A stretch of DNA of 64,000 nt from the NCBI GenBank assembly GCA_943736015.1, contig OX031073.1:26811210-26875209 (forward strand), written 5' to 3'. This document shows, piece after piece, positions 46,317-58,456 of this stretch. The position numbers and the translations under genes are program-made. Source of the stretch: Tridacna crocea. Taxonomy: Eukaryota > Mollusca > Bivalvia > Cardiida > Cardiidae. Each line of letters begins with the position of its first letter. The stretch's first letter is position 1. The notes under the pieces were generated by a model that made no database searches, was not told the DNA's origin, and saw only the letters and a list, made by a program, of their open reading frames with translations.

Positions 46317-47286
46317 CAGGGGTCAAATTTAACTTTTTTTTCAACTAGCACAAATTTGCTAGTGACCATTTTTTCTACTCGCAAAACTCAATTTTGTACT
46401 AGCAATATTTTAACCCATTGCCACTCAGTCCCCTGTTTTAACTACTTTGAAATGGGAAACTTACGAAAACATTGATGAGCCTATTTCTCTTTTTCCTACA
46501 ATGTTATAAGCTCCGCCTACCTATAAGGTGCCTGTTTCGTGCTTCACATACATTACGCCGTATGAGAGCGCAAGGTTTGTGCTTCCCAAAAGTTTACGAA
46601 ATCGTGAAATTTACTATTTGAATGCAAAGAGTGCAACACGAAAAACCGTGATTACCCGTCGAATACGGCTAATATTATAGCTCAGACTCTACATATTCGA
46701 CAGTGGGCTTCGACAGTTTTATCGTTTTGGGGTCTGTGTATTCCGGCAATGTCACAGAATACGGCATTTTGCCGAAAAAACTGTAGATATTTTCCGCTCC
46801 ATACTCCACAGGAATCGGACAATTATTTGGTGAAAATAGCTAAATGTCAGCCAAAGTGGTCACTCTCTATTATGAAATTTTATAATAGAGAGTGACCACT
46901 TCGGCTGACATTTAGCTATTTTCACCAAATAAACGTCTGATTCCTGTGCATACTCTCAGCGAGGCAATGCAGACAGACGTAAAAACAACGTCAGAATCGT
47001 CTACGTGCTTTAAATATCGGATACATGTATTTATAATATCCCAACAAGCGTCTCTATGAATGTCATGTGGTCGGCGATACTCTCAAAGGATAGTTCTACA
47101 CCGCATACGGCAATACAGTGTACACGAAAAACGACCACATTCATGGATTAATTCAGATTTTTAAGCTGTAGGTTTGCCCATTTTCCGGCGCACTCGCAAA
47201 TTATTTCGACCGTTAGAATTTGGCACTCGCATTTTTTCATTTCAGCTCGCATTTTGCGAGTTTGCGACCGTTAAATTTGAACCCTG
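46317..47286. mobile_element. 970-bp TIR DNA transposon with 5-bp TSD, inside the recombinase gene
   Basis: Left end CAGGGGTCAAATTTAAC, right end the complement of CAGGGTTCAAATTTAAC: 17-bp terminal inverted repeats with one mismatch. It is flanked by AAGGC at 46312-46316 and 47287-47291, a 5-bp target duplication. Subterminal CTCGCAAAA/TTTGCGAG motifs repeat near both ends. The centre is a long palindrome with arms of about 63 nt (46810-46872 and 46883-46945). A partial TTAA MITE (46412-46520) lies inside. No transposase reading frame is seen, so it is non-autonomous. The CAGGG termini resemble hAT elements, but the classical hAT duplication is 8 bp; the empty-site reading frame supports 5 bp. 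Confidence 0.85.
46412..46520. repeat. TTAA MITE, family A, fragment inside the 970-bp element
   Basis: TTAACCCATTGCCACTCAG, then GAAAACATTGATGAGCC and CTTTTTCCTACAATG. Confidence 0.6.
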
Positions 47287-48820
47287 AAGGCCTTTTTCTG
47301 CCAAGCAAACATAAACGAATCGAGAGAAATTTACGAAATTCCACCGGATGAGCTTTCGTCCTTGTTGTGTAGATTTTTCATGTGTGTTCGAAAGGCAACA
47401 GGGGAAGATTACGAACCCTCTTCTCTTAAGGGCATGATGGCTAGTTTCGACCGGCAGCTCAGACGTCATAATTATGGGCAGTTAATATCAACTGGCGATT
47501 CCTTTGCTTAAGTAAGGGAGGTGTTAAAATGTCGCCAAAAGCAACTCAAACGCGAGGGTAAAGGTGGAATGCCAAACAAATCTGACGCGATTTCCGCAGA
47601 GGAGGTCGACATTTTATGGAAAACTGGTCAAATGGGCGGTGGCACACCAGACAGTATTCTACAAACTCTCTGGTTCTATACAACAGTTCACTTTGGTTTG
47701 CGAGGGTGTGCTGAACACAGAGAGATGTGTTGGGGAGATATCGTCCTTAAAAGCGATGAAAATGGCCATAAATTTCTTGAATTTACAGAACGTCAAACAA
47801 AAACACGAATCGGGGAAGACATAAGGAATGTACGCGCAATCAAACCCAAGCTTTGGGCAAACACTGACAATCCAGAGAGGCGTCCTATAAATATCTCTAA
47901 AAAATATGCTGAAAAAAGGCCAAATAACTACTCAAACCCTGATCATCCTTTTACATTTCGTCAACTACAAAATCCTTACCTTCAGAATCTGAGACCTGGT
48001 TCAAGCGCAATCCTGTAGGCATAAACAAGCTCCAAACAATGATGAAAAGGATGGTTGCTGGTGCAAATATCCAAACAAAAAACTGTCAAATCATAGCGCC
48101 AGAAAATTTTTGATTCAAAAACTAAACGACAGCAACGTTCCTCCAAACAGAATTATGCAAATATCTGGTCATAAAAATGTCAATTCCATCAATAATTACA
48201 GTCACATAAACCAAACTCAAAACAAGGACATATCCCGTATTCTACACAGTAATCTAGACATAAATACTGCTGTCCTACAAGCCAGTTCATCGAAGTCGAT
48301 CCAAGCTTCGAATACAACTAATGTCAGTATACATGGAGGAATCCAGACTCTCTTCGCAGGCCCTATTCATGGAGGAAACTTCAACATACATGTTCATCAG
48401 AATTCCCCGTATCATTCACCAGATCGTCGACCACGTAAACGTATTCGTCTCATTGATAGCGATTCAGATTGAATATGATTTGTGAACTGGACTGTACGAA
48501 TCGTACTGACATGACGTGTTATATTGATCTTTACAAGTTAAGAAAGCGGTTTTATTCAAATAGTTAAAAGTTAATGATCTATCTGCATTGCTTTGATTCT
48601 TATATTCACATAATCAAGAATACGTTCTATGCTTTATAAAAAAGGTCTTTACTACACATTTGGATTCTAGATTTACTGAAAAGGCAACGGGACTATTTAA
48701 CTTGTGTATGTCTACACACGTTGCTAACCAAAGTACCCATGTAAACATACGGCATATATAGAGACGAGAGACTTGGATGTACGATGTTTTCAGGTTGTAA
48801 TTCGTTTCATGTTATAAACA

Positions 48821-48952
48821 GAATCTCACATTCGTGTTTATGTATTATCATTTTTATCAAACTCGTTGACTAAAATGTACGAGGCTCGCGTCATATAATT
48901 TTAATCAACTCGTTTGATAAAAATGATAATACATAAACACTCATGTAAGATT
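48821..48952. mobile_element. Foldback palindrome, arms about 49 bp
   Basis: 48821-48869 pairs with 48904-48952; arms contain TTATGTATTATCATTTTTAT. A 34-bp loop holds GAGGCTCGCG. Confidence 0.75.
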
Positions 48953-48989
48953 CTCTATTTACAACTTATATACAATAACGTTATATTTC

Positions 48990-49592
48990 CATGGCGAAGT
49001 TTGTTTTTCCATTGCGCCGGTCCCGCGCAATGGAAATTTAGAAGTAAGTTTTATTATCTGGGTACACAATAGGTATGGGGGAAAAGTTTCAGTTTATCTA
49101 AATCAAGTTATTATCCATTTTAAAATTCAATGTGGACTTTAAGACCTGTTCTGGGTACATTATATTGTACTTGTTCGAACTTGGTAAATTTTCCATTTGC
49201 CCTTCTGACATTACCTGCTTAAAGAAGGAAATATAGCTACAGATATATTTTTTAAAAGATAAAAAACTTTATTTTACTATATTCCTGTAGATATACCTTA
49301 TAAAAGATAGATGAGTACAAATACACACATTTGAAAGCATACATAGTTAGGCCTACTTTTTATATAGTAACAAATATATATTTCCATTGTGCACTTTCTT
49401 TTCCATTGCGCCAGTCCCGCACAAAGGAAGTTTTAAAGGTTTTAACATTTGTACTTATAAGCATAAAGAAATTCCAATCATTTCCTTTATTTAACTACTC
49501 ATAAGAATATACACTGAAGACCTGTAACATTTTGGGTACAATATGTTGTATAAGTTTTAATTTGGTAAATTTTCCATTTCGCCATCAGGGAA
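48990..49592 (+). repeat. Two direct copies of a dispersed repeat
   Basis: TTTCCATTGCGCCGGTCCCG (about 49008) and TTTCCATTGCGCCAGTCCCG (about 49402) each precede GACCTGT, GGGTACA and GGTAAATTTTCCATTT blocks. Related pieces lie at 45040-45310, 52480-52530 and 52845. Confidence 0.65.
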
Positions 49593-49754
49593 TACATACA
49601 TACATATCTTTATTTGCATTGAATATTAACATATTCATAGCACTATGAATAATACAACATATATTACACAAAGTATGTAGGACATAGAAGATTTAGAAGG
49701 GGGAAAATATGAGAAATAGATGTTAACAGAGGAGGGATATGTTGCTTACTATTT

Positions 49755-49995
49755 CTGAATAAAGGGCGGGTAGGTAGCACTGGGATCAATTTGTATGTAC
49801 TTGCATATTGATCACAGTCCACACTCCCACCTACTTCTGAATAAAGGGCGGGTAGGTAGCACTGGGATCAATTTTCATGTACATGCATATTGATCACAGT
49901 TCACACTCTCAGCTACTTTTGGATAAAGGGCGGGGATATAGCACTGGGATCAATTCTGCATGTACATGCATACCGATCACAGTCCACACTTCCAG
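49755..49995 (+). repeat. 82-bp tandem repeat, three units
   Basis: CTGAATAAAGGGCGGGTAGG starts at 49755 and 49837, with a diverged third at 49919; each ends near TATTGATCACAGTCCACACT. The overlapping frame at 49877 is not a gene. Confidence 0.8.
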
Positions 49996-50294
49996 CCAAA
50001 GAACAAAAGGTATCGGGCATTTCGGATGTACAGTTAGTAGGGCAAGGTATCGGACATTTCTTGAAAGTAAGGTAAAGTATCGGACGTTTCAGATTTATAA
50101 AAGTAAGGAAAAATGTCAAAAGTTTGGATATTTAAATACAAAAATCTGGGAATACCTGCACAAAGGAAAAAATATCACTACAAGTACACTTTTAGGCCAG
50201 GGAATCCCTTGCCTATAGCTGCCTTTTCAGACAAAATGTTGAACGGTGTGTCCACTCTATATCTAGTCTATCTAGTTACTGTATACTGAAATCC

Positions 50295-50440
50295 TTTTCC
50301 ACAAAAGCATTTCCTCCTTTTCCCACAATATTTTCTAGCATTTGAAATACGAATGTTACTTTTTTATTAACATTTGATTTGTCTGTTGCAAATGCTTTCA
50401 ACCTTTTTTTTTTCCAGAAAAAAAAGTCTTTTGGTTAAGG
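50295..50440. repeat. TTAA MITE, family A, 3' fragment
   Basis: CCTCCTTTTCCCACAATATT, then TTTGTCTGTTGCAAATGCTT and TTTTGGTTAAGG. Confidence 0.55.
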
Positions 50441-50819
50441 GACATTTTTAAAAAAAAAAAAAAAAACTTATTTACAGAGATTCAAAGGACTTAGATTTCA
50501 GAGACCTGTATGTTTAGTCTGTGATGAGAGAGAATTGTACCCTATCACAATACCTATCATCAATCCTCAGAAGGAAATTGACCGAGCTTGTGGACTCTTA
50601 AAGTGTACTTCACTACCAACTGAACTATATTCCACTTATAAAACCATCATTTTAGCAACACTTCAGTTGTCTGCAAGATGCTTTCAATGTTGATAATTCT
50701 GAATATCTGGGGATTGGAGGCATACTGACTAGTGCAAGCTACAAATATCTTTCAAACAGCCTATTTTCTCTCTCTCTCTCTCCCTCTCAAAATTACGTTA
50801 CGGGATACTAGTAAATCGA

Positions 50820-50917
50820 ATATGGTTGGTGCCGAGATGGATAAAGTTTATCCGGCTCGTCCTCTCAGTTTTCTAAGCCTCGCCGGATAAACTTTATCCA
50901 TCTCGGCACCAACCATA
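50820..50917. mobile_element. Foldback palindrome, arms 35 bp
   Basis: 50820-50854 and 50883-50917 are inverted repeats containing GGTGCCGAGATGGATAAAGT, with a 28-bp loop. Confidence 0.75.
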
Positions 50918-52986
50918 TATTTTCTATCTCTCGTATTACAGACATGATATTACCGCTACCATCGATCGATCAATTTGTCCAATCGGTCATTTCCGAAAAG
51001 GAATCGTAGTATTACTGTTTTTCGAGGGGACAAGACATTTCCCCGACACAAATTTTCGAGACAGTTCCCAGACAGATCTGGAAACAGTTCCCCCGACCCT
51101 TTTGAAGACATTTCCCCGACACTTTTGTTCGATGTCAAACAACAAAATAAATGTTATCATGGATAAAAATATGTTTGACAGAGGATTTATGGATAAATGA
51201 TTTTTTGTGACTAATTGAAGTGTTTGTACATGTGATTGGCGGGTACATTTGGTAATCGGTAATGTCTATAAGCTTAGTTCGACGGAACAATTTGACGGCC
51301 TATCGTTACAAAATATCGTCACAAAATATCAAACAATGTCGAAATAGACTACATTCTCCTAAATGGTATATATAGAAATCTACACTCCGAATGTACAAGA
51401 TAAACAGAAAAGCTATTTCACTCAGTAAACCCCCGCCCCCTCTACTGAATTTCTATAAAACAGGGGAATGCACGTAATAAAAGTACATCTACAAATTATT
51501 CAAAGACTCTATAGAATCAAGACTAAATACTCTCTATCCTTTTATCAACTTTATATATTATGTAGATATAACTATCGAAGCTCAAGTCACTGTGACTTGT
51601 CCGTAAAATAGGCAAGTAAAATAGGTAAACCGAGCCTAATCGTTTTCCCAAAACAATCCAACCTTTTCACAGTATTTTATTGGGAAAATATTTTGGCTCG
51701 AAGAGAATTTGCTTGTAACAAGCAATTCCTTCCAATTTCCCCAAAATCTTACTTTTCAATATACACGAAGAACTACTTTGGATTTTCATCTACAACTTCC
51801 TTCAAATATGACCAGTTCAAAATTTCATCGACTTGTGGAAGGTAAAGACAACATGACCAACGGCCATATCACTCCAATCTTTATTATTCATTACATTTTA
51901 CATTGATATCTATCTTACATGTACTTTCATTGAAATCAACAAAAATAAATATGGTCTTGCGTCATAAATGTAAAAAATCACGTCAAACAGGACTACAAGA
52001 CATCACATGTTTCAAAAAATTTAGATAACCAAAGTTGGTATTGCACCGACTGAATAGTTCAATTTTGACTTGGGATTGTTTACAAGCATGACACATTACT
52101 AAGTATTCTAAGCCATTATCAAGCACCCCATAACTGTGAGCACATGCCTAGCTCTGGCTTAATTAGTTTCTGGCTGGTGCTTTCTTGAATCAGTTCAAAA
52201 TTTCCTATTAAAACCAAAGATTCCAGGGGCTTAGTGGAATCCGCTTGTATCTCTGTCCGTCTACCTATTTGTATTAATTAAAATTGACCTCTTGTGTTGT
52301 TTCGTATCCTCAATTTCCTGGCCTTCAGTACTATCAGTACTTTGATTTTCAGCGGTACAAAAAAATAAATTTTCATTTTTACTTGTATATGTACCTTTAA
52401 TGGGTTGAAAAAAAAAAAACACTCTTCAAATCATTATTGCTATTCTATTTAATAACACAGACATAATATATTTCCAACGCGTACTTTCTTTTCCATTGCG
52501 CCCAATGCTCAATATTTCCATTGCGTACTTTAGGACTACCGGTAAAGAGTAGGCGCAGCTTTAAATTTTCATTGGTTCCTAAGATCATGTGACTGGACGA
52601 GTTCATTCGCATAAAAATAGATGCATTCTGCACCAGACCATTAATTATTTCACAAAACATTGTGCACCAGAACGTTGATAATTCTTTCACGATTCTTTAT
52701 AGAAGTAGTAGTTTTATTCGGTTAAAATGTACATAACATGGTAACAATAAGACATGTGTAACATTAAAAAGATACTGACATGAATACTAAAACCATGTAA
52801 TGGACACCAACACCAGGGATAACACAAAAAAGAGATAAACTCTTATTTCCATTGTGGTCCCTTAGTGTTGGCGTCATGACATAGAGCGGCAAATTAAAAT
52901 AAATATATCACGTTAAGCCTGACATACAATAAAGTTTAAATTGATAGGCACAGAGGATCACAGAATGCTTTATATATCACACGATT
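50918..52986. other. No gene recognised
   Basis: Contains recurring GACATTTCCCCGACAC motifs at 51028-51125 and fragments of the TTTCCATTGCGCC repeat at 52490-52530. Frames of 60-81 codons show no domain. Confidence 0.45.
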
Positions 52987-54480
52987 TTAAAGACTGTCAA
53001 ACAGATGTGTTTTTATCGCACGCTTAAAAATATTGAGTTTATCCAGTTTAGTAATATGGTTTGGCAACTTATTCCATAATGAACAACCTATAAACTAAAA
53101 GACTTCGAGCCATAACTTTTTACTCTTGGCAAGACAAAACCTCCTTTTAGACTTGATCTAGTCTCATAGTTGTGTAAAGATTTTTGAGGCTTGAATTGTT
53201 CATTCAAATATTTCGGTGAAGAACCATTATAAATTTTAAAAACGTTACAGAGAATAATTTGTTTTACTCTTTTGTTAACAAGCAACCAGTTTAGTTGTTT
53301 AAAATGCAAAGGAAAAATATGATCATTACAATTCAGGTTTAGTATAAATCTTATGAGCTTATTTTGAGTAGTCTGAAGCCTATTTTTGAAGTGCATGGAA
53401 AGACCATTATACCATATGGAGCAGGCGTAATCATAGTGGCACTGAATTAAAGCTTGTATTAATAGTAATTCAGTATGCTGAGTTAGGTATGCTTTTTTAC
53501 GATAAAGAAATTTAAGCCTAGAATTAGCTGTTCTAATGACCGAACGTACCATTTCATTGAAAGTCAGATGTTGATCTATGGTAACCCCAAGATACTTTAC
53601 AGACGATGCCGATTTAATAGTGGAACCATTGCAAGAAATTGTTAAGTTTGGGTTACTCTTCAACTTATATTTAGAGCCAAAGATGGAGAGATAGTTTACT
53701 GTCCACAAGCCAGTGACTTACAGTTTTTAGATCATCAGACAGCAAGGTCTCGATTTCAATTTTGTTCTTACCAGAGACTAAAATACAAGAGTCGTCGGCA
53801 TAAAGAAGGAGTTTATTTTTTGCAGTAGCCGGCGTATCATTTACGTAGATTAAAAATAAAAGAGGGCCTATAATAGACCCCTGTGGTACTCCACATGTGA
53901 TTGGTGCAAATGATGAACGGGTCCCTGAAACATCAACAAGCTGTTGTCTATCCGTTAAATAGGACCGAAACCATCTTAAAATATCATTTCCAAGACCAGA
54001 AGCTTTTAGTTTCAACATTAGAATGGAATGGTCTACGGTATCGAAAGCTTTCTGTAAATCCAATAAGACCATACCCACCATGTTACCTTTATCCATCTCC
54101 ATTCTTGTAAAATCTGTAAGAAATATTAGACATGTGTCGGTTGAAAAACCACTTCTAAAGCCTCACTGAAATTCATAGATTAAATTTTTCTCCCGAAAAT
54201 AAGATTCAACTTGATCATATACTACTCTCTCAAAGATTTTTGATATCACATTTAAAATAGAAACAGGGCGGTAATTCCCAACTTTAGTTTTATCATTTTT
54301 CTTAAAAAGAGGAACAACTCTGGCAGATGTAAGATCATCCGGAACAACGCCTTGAATCAGAGATAAGTTAATGATGTGAGTTAAAGGACCAACAATAATA
54401 GGTGCTCCATCCTTAATAAAACGACACGGAATCTCGTCTAAACCGGTTGTCTTGTTAACACTGAGGTCTGAGGTTTTGAA
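52987..54480 (-). pseudogene. LINE reverse transcriptase domain (interrupted)
   Basis: In order on the minus strand: TTGLDEIPCRFIKDG, KVGNYRPVSILN, an in-frame TGA near 54165, LLDLQKAFDTVDHSIL (first catalytic Asp), CGVPQGSIIGPLLFLIYVND, LLYADDSC (YADD catalytic pair), a deletion/frameshift near 53690, then KYLGVTIDQHLTFN and the C-terminal region ending NHITKLDKLNIFKRAIKTH. Another frameshift sits near 53088-53095. A dead copy. Confidence 0.88.
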
Positions 54481-54904
54481 ACAATGGAAAATGAAAAGGA
54501 GTTAGGAAAAACACCATTTTCGGCATAGAATTTACTAAAAAAGTTAAAGCCAAATTTGGGTTCTATTACAGGAAGTTTTTCAACAAGCTTAGATGCTACA
54601 GTTGTTTAAAATGAATTAAACGTTTCTGAAATAGTTTGCTCGTCAAAACATACATTACCATCAATGTTAAGGCTAATACTGTTTTTAGATACGGAACACT
54701 GCTTTTTCGAAGGTAGACCCAAGTTTTTAAGAGTATTCCACAAAGTCTTAGAGTCATTCATGGAATTTTCAATAGAGTCATTAAAATAATTCTTTTTATC
54801 TATATCAACTGCATATTGTACTTTGTTTCTCAGTAACTTAAAAGCCTCAAAATTTCCTGGAGACCTATCAGTTTTAAAGCGACGTAAAGCTTTATCACGA
54901 TCAT

Positions 54905-55849
54905 TTAACAGTTGAAGATTTCAGAAGTTATCCATGGTTCTGTTCGCTGTTTAATCCTTACTTGCTTAACAGGTGCAATATTTTTCATGACAGACAAGAA
55001 TATGAGTTTAAATTTATCCCAAGCGTCAGATACATTGTCAGACAGTAAAACAGGACTCCAATAAGCAGAAAGTAAATTTTCCTGAAAGGTAGTCTTATCA
55101 TAATTTTTCAGTGGACGGAATGAAACAGTGTTATGAACACCCATAGATAATTTGGAAACTTTTCTAGTACAGTAGATCATGCAGTGATCACTTAAACATG
55201 TGTTTAAAACACCAGATTGAGAAATATTTTCACTGTCGGAAACCAAAATTAGATCAATAGCTGTCGAGCTTTTTTCACATATTCTTGTATAGTCACAAAT
55301 AAGTTGCTTAAAATCAAACAGTTCTATAAAAGAATTAAGTAAATCTAAGACACGAGACTAGTTCGTAGATAAGAAGTCAGTGTTAAAATCACCAAGTAAA
55401 ATTGATTCATATTCTGAAAAGTGGTTACAATTAGAACATACTGATTCTAACAAAGAATACAAGTCTGATTGTCTTGGGGGTCTATAAATAGAGCCACAAA
55501 GAATAGGTTTACATTTCGGAATTAAAAGTTCAATCCAAGTTGCTTCTAAATTAACATGATTTAAATCACATCGTTCGTTAAAAGAAATATCACTCCTGAT
55601 GTAAATACACACTCCACCGCCTTGACGGTTTCTATCTTTACGTTGGATGCTATAGTTTTCTATATGGACTTCTGAATTGGGGATGGTGTAGTCTAACCAT
55701 GTTTCTGTGGTGCAAATACAGGCTGCTTTGGACTCGCGAGCGATCAGACGAATTTCATCCAGCTTTGGTAGTGGGCTGCGAGTGTTAACATGTAAAAAAT
55801 GCAGGCCACGCTTTTTGAAAATTTGGAAATCGGGGTTTATCGGTTTCAA
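54905..55849 (-). pseudogene. LINE APE-type endonuclease domain (interrupted)
   Basis: From 55849: LHFLHVNTRSPLPKLDEI, then TTETWLD with the catalytic Glu, GGGVCIYIRSDISF, GSIYRPPR and LLGDFNTD. An in-frame TAG at about 55358 breaks the frame, but the same frame continues through AIDLILVSD and CLSDHCMIY (the conserved SDH) to a stop/frameshift at 54905. The domain nicks target DNA to prime reverse transcription. It belongs to the LINE that continues downstream; not a host gene. Confidence 0.85.
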
Positions 55850-56400
55850 AAAAAGTAAACAGCTTCAAAAAAAAGTAAAGAAAACCCCACACAGCAATTT
55901 CACAAACATTCAAACCTATTTTACCAAAATAAACCTGGCGAATATGATGAAATATTTCAAGAGGAAGTACCTACACTCTCCATCAACATCTCTTCTCGAT
56001 GTTTATTAGCCTAGCGACCAATAACCCTCAATTGGCGCAATTATACAAAATTTGTCTACCGATCGCTTGATCCTTGAACTGGTCACCGTTGTATACCGTG
56101 TATTGCAACAGGCACGATCTAAACGTACCGTGCCCTGTGATTGGATTATTGATACGGCCAATGAAACGGCTCGATACATATATCGAGTAACCTGACAATG
56201 TGCTCAGTTGACTTTATTTCATTCTTATTTTGATTATTATGTTATTAATAAATAATAGAATGTAGGTATTCATAGAGCATAATTTATAATTTTCAGATAA
56301 AAGGACCTTTTCCATCTAGAATGGTAATTTTTTTTTAAATATAAAGGAGAGGGAAATCTGAACATTCCTGTTGATAAAATAACCATCATATTCTCCATAA
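55850..56400. other. LINE upstream flank and spacer
   Basis: Poly-A-rich tract (TTCAAAAAAAAGTAAAG) at the LINE 5' side, then unclassified sequence; no second LINE ORF recognised. Confidence 0.4.
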
Positions 56401-56575
56401 TTAACCCATTACCACACAATACCGCATTTTGACGCACTAAAAATATATAAATGTGGAAAACATTGTGAGAAAAGGAGAAATTGCTTGTAACAATCAATTT
56501 CTCCTTTTCTCACAATGTTTTTCTACCCTATATGGTACTTATTTTCAATTTAAATGTACACAGACGAAGCTTCAA
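56401..56575. mobile_element. TTAA MITE, family A, partial
   Basis: TTAACCCATTACCACACAAT on the left; clean hairpin 56457-56525 with GTGAGAAAAGGAGAAATTGC arms; right end lost. Confidence 0.7.
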
Positions 56576-57142
56576 AAATAGCGTCCGAAGAAGACTTTAT
56601 GGAAAATAATTACATGTTTGTTATGTTATGGAATCTATGCGTCATTAGTCACGTGCCAGTCACCTAACATTCCCACAATGCTCTTTTGATTTTTGGCGCA
56701 AAATCTAAAAATAGCTTAAGGGGCTACGTAGCCTTTTAAGGGAATACCACCCCATTTTTTTTTGTAATGTTATGATTCTTAACCATTGATGATTTGTATT
56801 GTTTTTCATATAAATTTCAGTGATATACATATTTTTTTTAATTTGGTGTGATGTGAAAAACCTAAATGCCCACCTTTCAGCTCAAGCAGGCTAAAAAAAG
56901 ATATTATTCCATAGCAAAAAAGAGACAGAGCATTGCAATCTCCAACAAAAATAAGAAAATTTAACAACATATTTATATGATCCCACAATATAAATAAAAT
57001 TATGCTTTTAATCTACCCTACAGTATAAATTACTATAAACCACGAGTCCAATTTCTGATGATCTCTCATATATTTTTCTCTGCTTGTACCTTCTGTATGT
57101 CCTGAAAATATATATGTTCAATGAATTTATTTGTTTGAAGTT

Positions 57143-57370
57143 CAACCATTTACCAAACCATCCCTGGTTTTAATGACCATGTGAAAGAAGCCCTCAAAAA
57201 CTTTGTGGGAAAAGGAGAAAATGCTGGTAACCAGCATTTTCTCCTTTTCTCACAATGTTCTCTACCCTTTCAAAAACAAATTTCATTTTTTCCATTCACA
57301 TTTCAATTGTTGTCTGTAAATGGTTACAATATGGACCAGTGGAAAATTTTGTTGTTTGGAAAAGTGTTAA
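57143..57370. mobile_element. TTAA MITE, family A, right-arm copy
   Basis: ACCATTTACCAAACCATCCC to GGAAAAGTGTTAA. Orthologous to the truncated copy at 5216-5330. Confidence 0.75.
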
Positions 57371-57565
57371 CCCTGTATAGAATTGTCGAACATTCCAAGC
57401 CTTCTGAGGAAAAGGGCTTTTGAAAACACTGTAACAAGCATTTTTTCCTTTTCCCACATGGTTTCCAACCAACTAACCCAAATCCATTTTTTTAAAATCC
57501 ATATTATGTAGCCACTTTAAATGCTTTAAATTTGGCTTAGTCTAAATTTATTTTGTCTGGCAAAG
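57367..57565. repeat. TTAA MITE, family A, degenerate, abutting
   Basis: Shares TTAA (57367-57370) with the preceding copy; ends TTGTCTGGCAAAGAT. Confidence 0.55.
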
Positions 57566-57668
57566 ATCATTTTCAACAGAAGAGCATTTTTTTTCATGAG
57601 GCCATTGCACCAATATACATTTGCCAGTAGTTTCTTTCCAAGTACAATATCTAAGTGTACAGAAACCT

Positions 57669-57995
57669 GGGCCCCGTTTGACCTAGGTAGTCACTAACAA
57701 AATTTGCATATGTTTTACGTAACTATAGTATAGTGGCATTAATCTGCTACGAGATACATGAAAACTATCATGATAATTTTAAAAAAGCTATAGCAATAAA
57801 TCAAAGTTTCCTGGGAATTTTATCTTTATATTCTATCTAGATAAAATTTCCGGGAAACTTTGACTTATCGCAATAGTTTTTCTAAAATTATCATGATAGT
57901 TTTATGTGTCTCTTGGCAGATTAATGCCATTATGCTATACTCATGTAAAACTCACAAAAATTTTGTCCGTAACTACCATAGTGAAACCGGGCTCT
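57669..57995. mobile_element. Foldback element about 327 bp, right arm
   Basis: GGCCCCGTTTGACC and complement-like AACCGGGCTC ends; an inner palindrome around CTATCTAGATAAAATTTCC pairs long arms. The left arm keeps only a short remnant at 5098-5200 (GGGTCCTGTTTCTCTAAGGT). Confidence 0.75.
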
Positions 57996-58456
57996 GATGC
58001 TTTCCCATGTCAACAATGTTTAACTACTTTTAGCTAAAGAGAGAAAAAAATCTTGTCATCATAAACTATCCTTCAAAAGAATGGATTTAATTTGGTATCT
58101 CCAGGTTTCCAACCTTAGAAAATCACAACAGAGCTACACAGAATACCCATACATCAACATGTACAGGTCAAGTTTGACAGGTATGAAAAAAGGGCACATC
58201 ACTCCACAATATTTGCTACAAAGAGAAATTCTCAATCATTTACAAATAAGATAAAACAATTTGAATTTATTTTAATACTGTATCGACCATTATCTAATAA
58301 CAGATCCATGATAAGACTGCAGCCTTTACTTAGATCTTTACCAATCCACAGAAAGGGACACTTTGAATGTTCTTGCTCAAGACAGGTTCTTGTTTACAAG
58401 AGATACATTTTTACATAAAGGCCTTCCCTGAAAACCAATGGCCTCATCTACTTGCA

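Larger units (their letters stand above)
46006..48472 (+). pseudogene. Decayed Crypton/DUF3504-type tyrosine recombinase gene
   Basis: Relic of a gene of the Crypton-derived class (DUF3504; relatives include the KIAA1958, QRICH1 and ZMYM groups). Order of parts: 46006-46316 starts MAAPIQVGDTVKIDGKGRA and ends with a helix FIEGQTNKRTLLKTFQDLKI. A 970-bp transposon interrupts. Then 47287-47511 encodes IPPDELSSLLCRFFMCVRK and EDYEPSSLKGMMASFDRQL, which is the typical domain before the recombinase. Next, 47512-48472 carries the catalytic part: FGLRGCAEHREM (Arg), HSARKF (HxxR), SGHKN (His) and NNYSHI (Tyr nucleophile). Damage: in-frame TAA at 47509-47511, a frameshift near 47945-47955, another near 48075-48085, and the transposon. 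The acidic/basic tail ends at TGA 48470-48472. The frame across the transposon site is continuous once element plus one target copy are discounted. Not expected to make a working protein; upstream promoter not identified. Confidence 0.85.
52987..55849 (-). mobile_element. Degenerate LINE (endonuclease plus reverse transcriptase)
   Basis: A non-LTR retrotransposon reading leftwards. From 55849 an apurinic-type endonuclease, then a linker, then reverse transcriptase, ending at a TAA complement at 52987-52989. Several stops and frameshifts make it inactive. The domain order and motif styles (YRPP, GDFN, SDH; then NYRPVS, GVPQGS, YADD) fit the CR1/L2/jockey group. A 5' UTR or first ORF is not identifiable upstream of 55849, and target duplications were not found. 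Confidence 0.88.

Noticed and set aside
47564-47824. 86-codon frame overlapping the recombinase relic
   Set aside because: Out-of-frame shadow; the recombinase motifs lie in the overlapping frame from 47521.
53901-54110. Plus-strand frame of 69 codons
   Set aside because: Antisense shadow of the LINE reverse transcriptase, whose catalytic motifs are on the minus strand.
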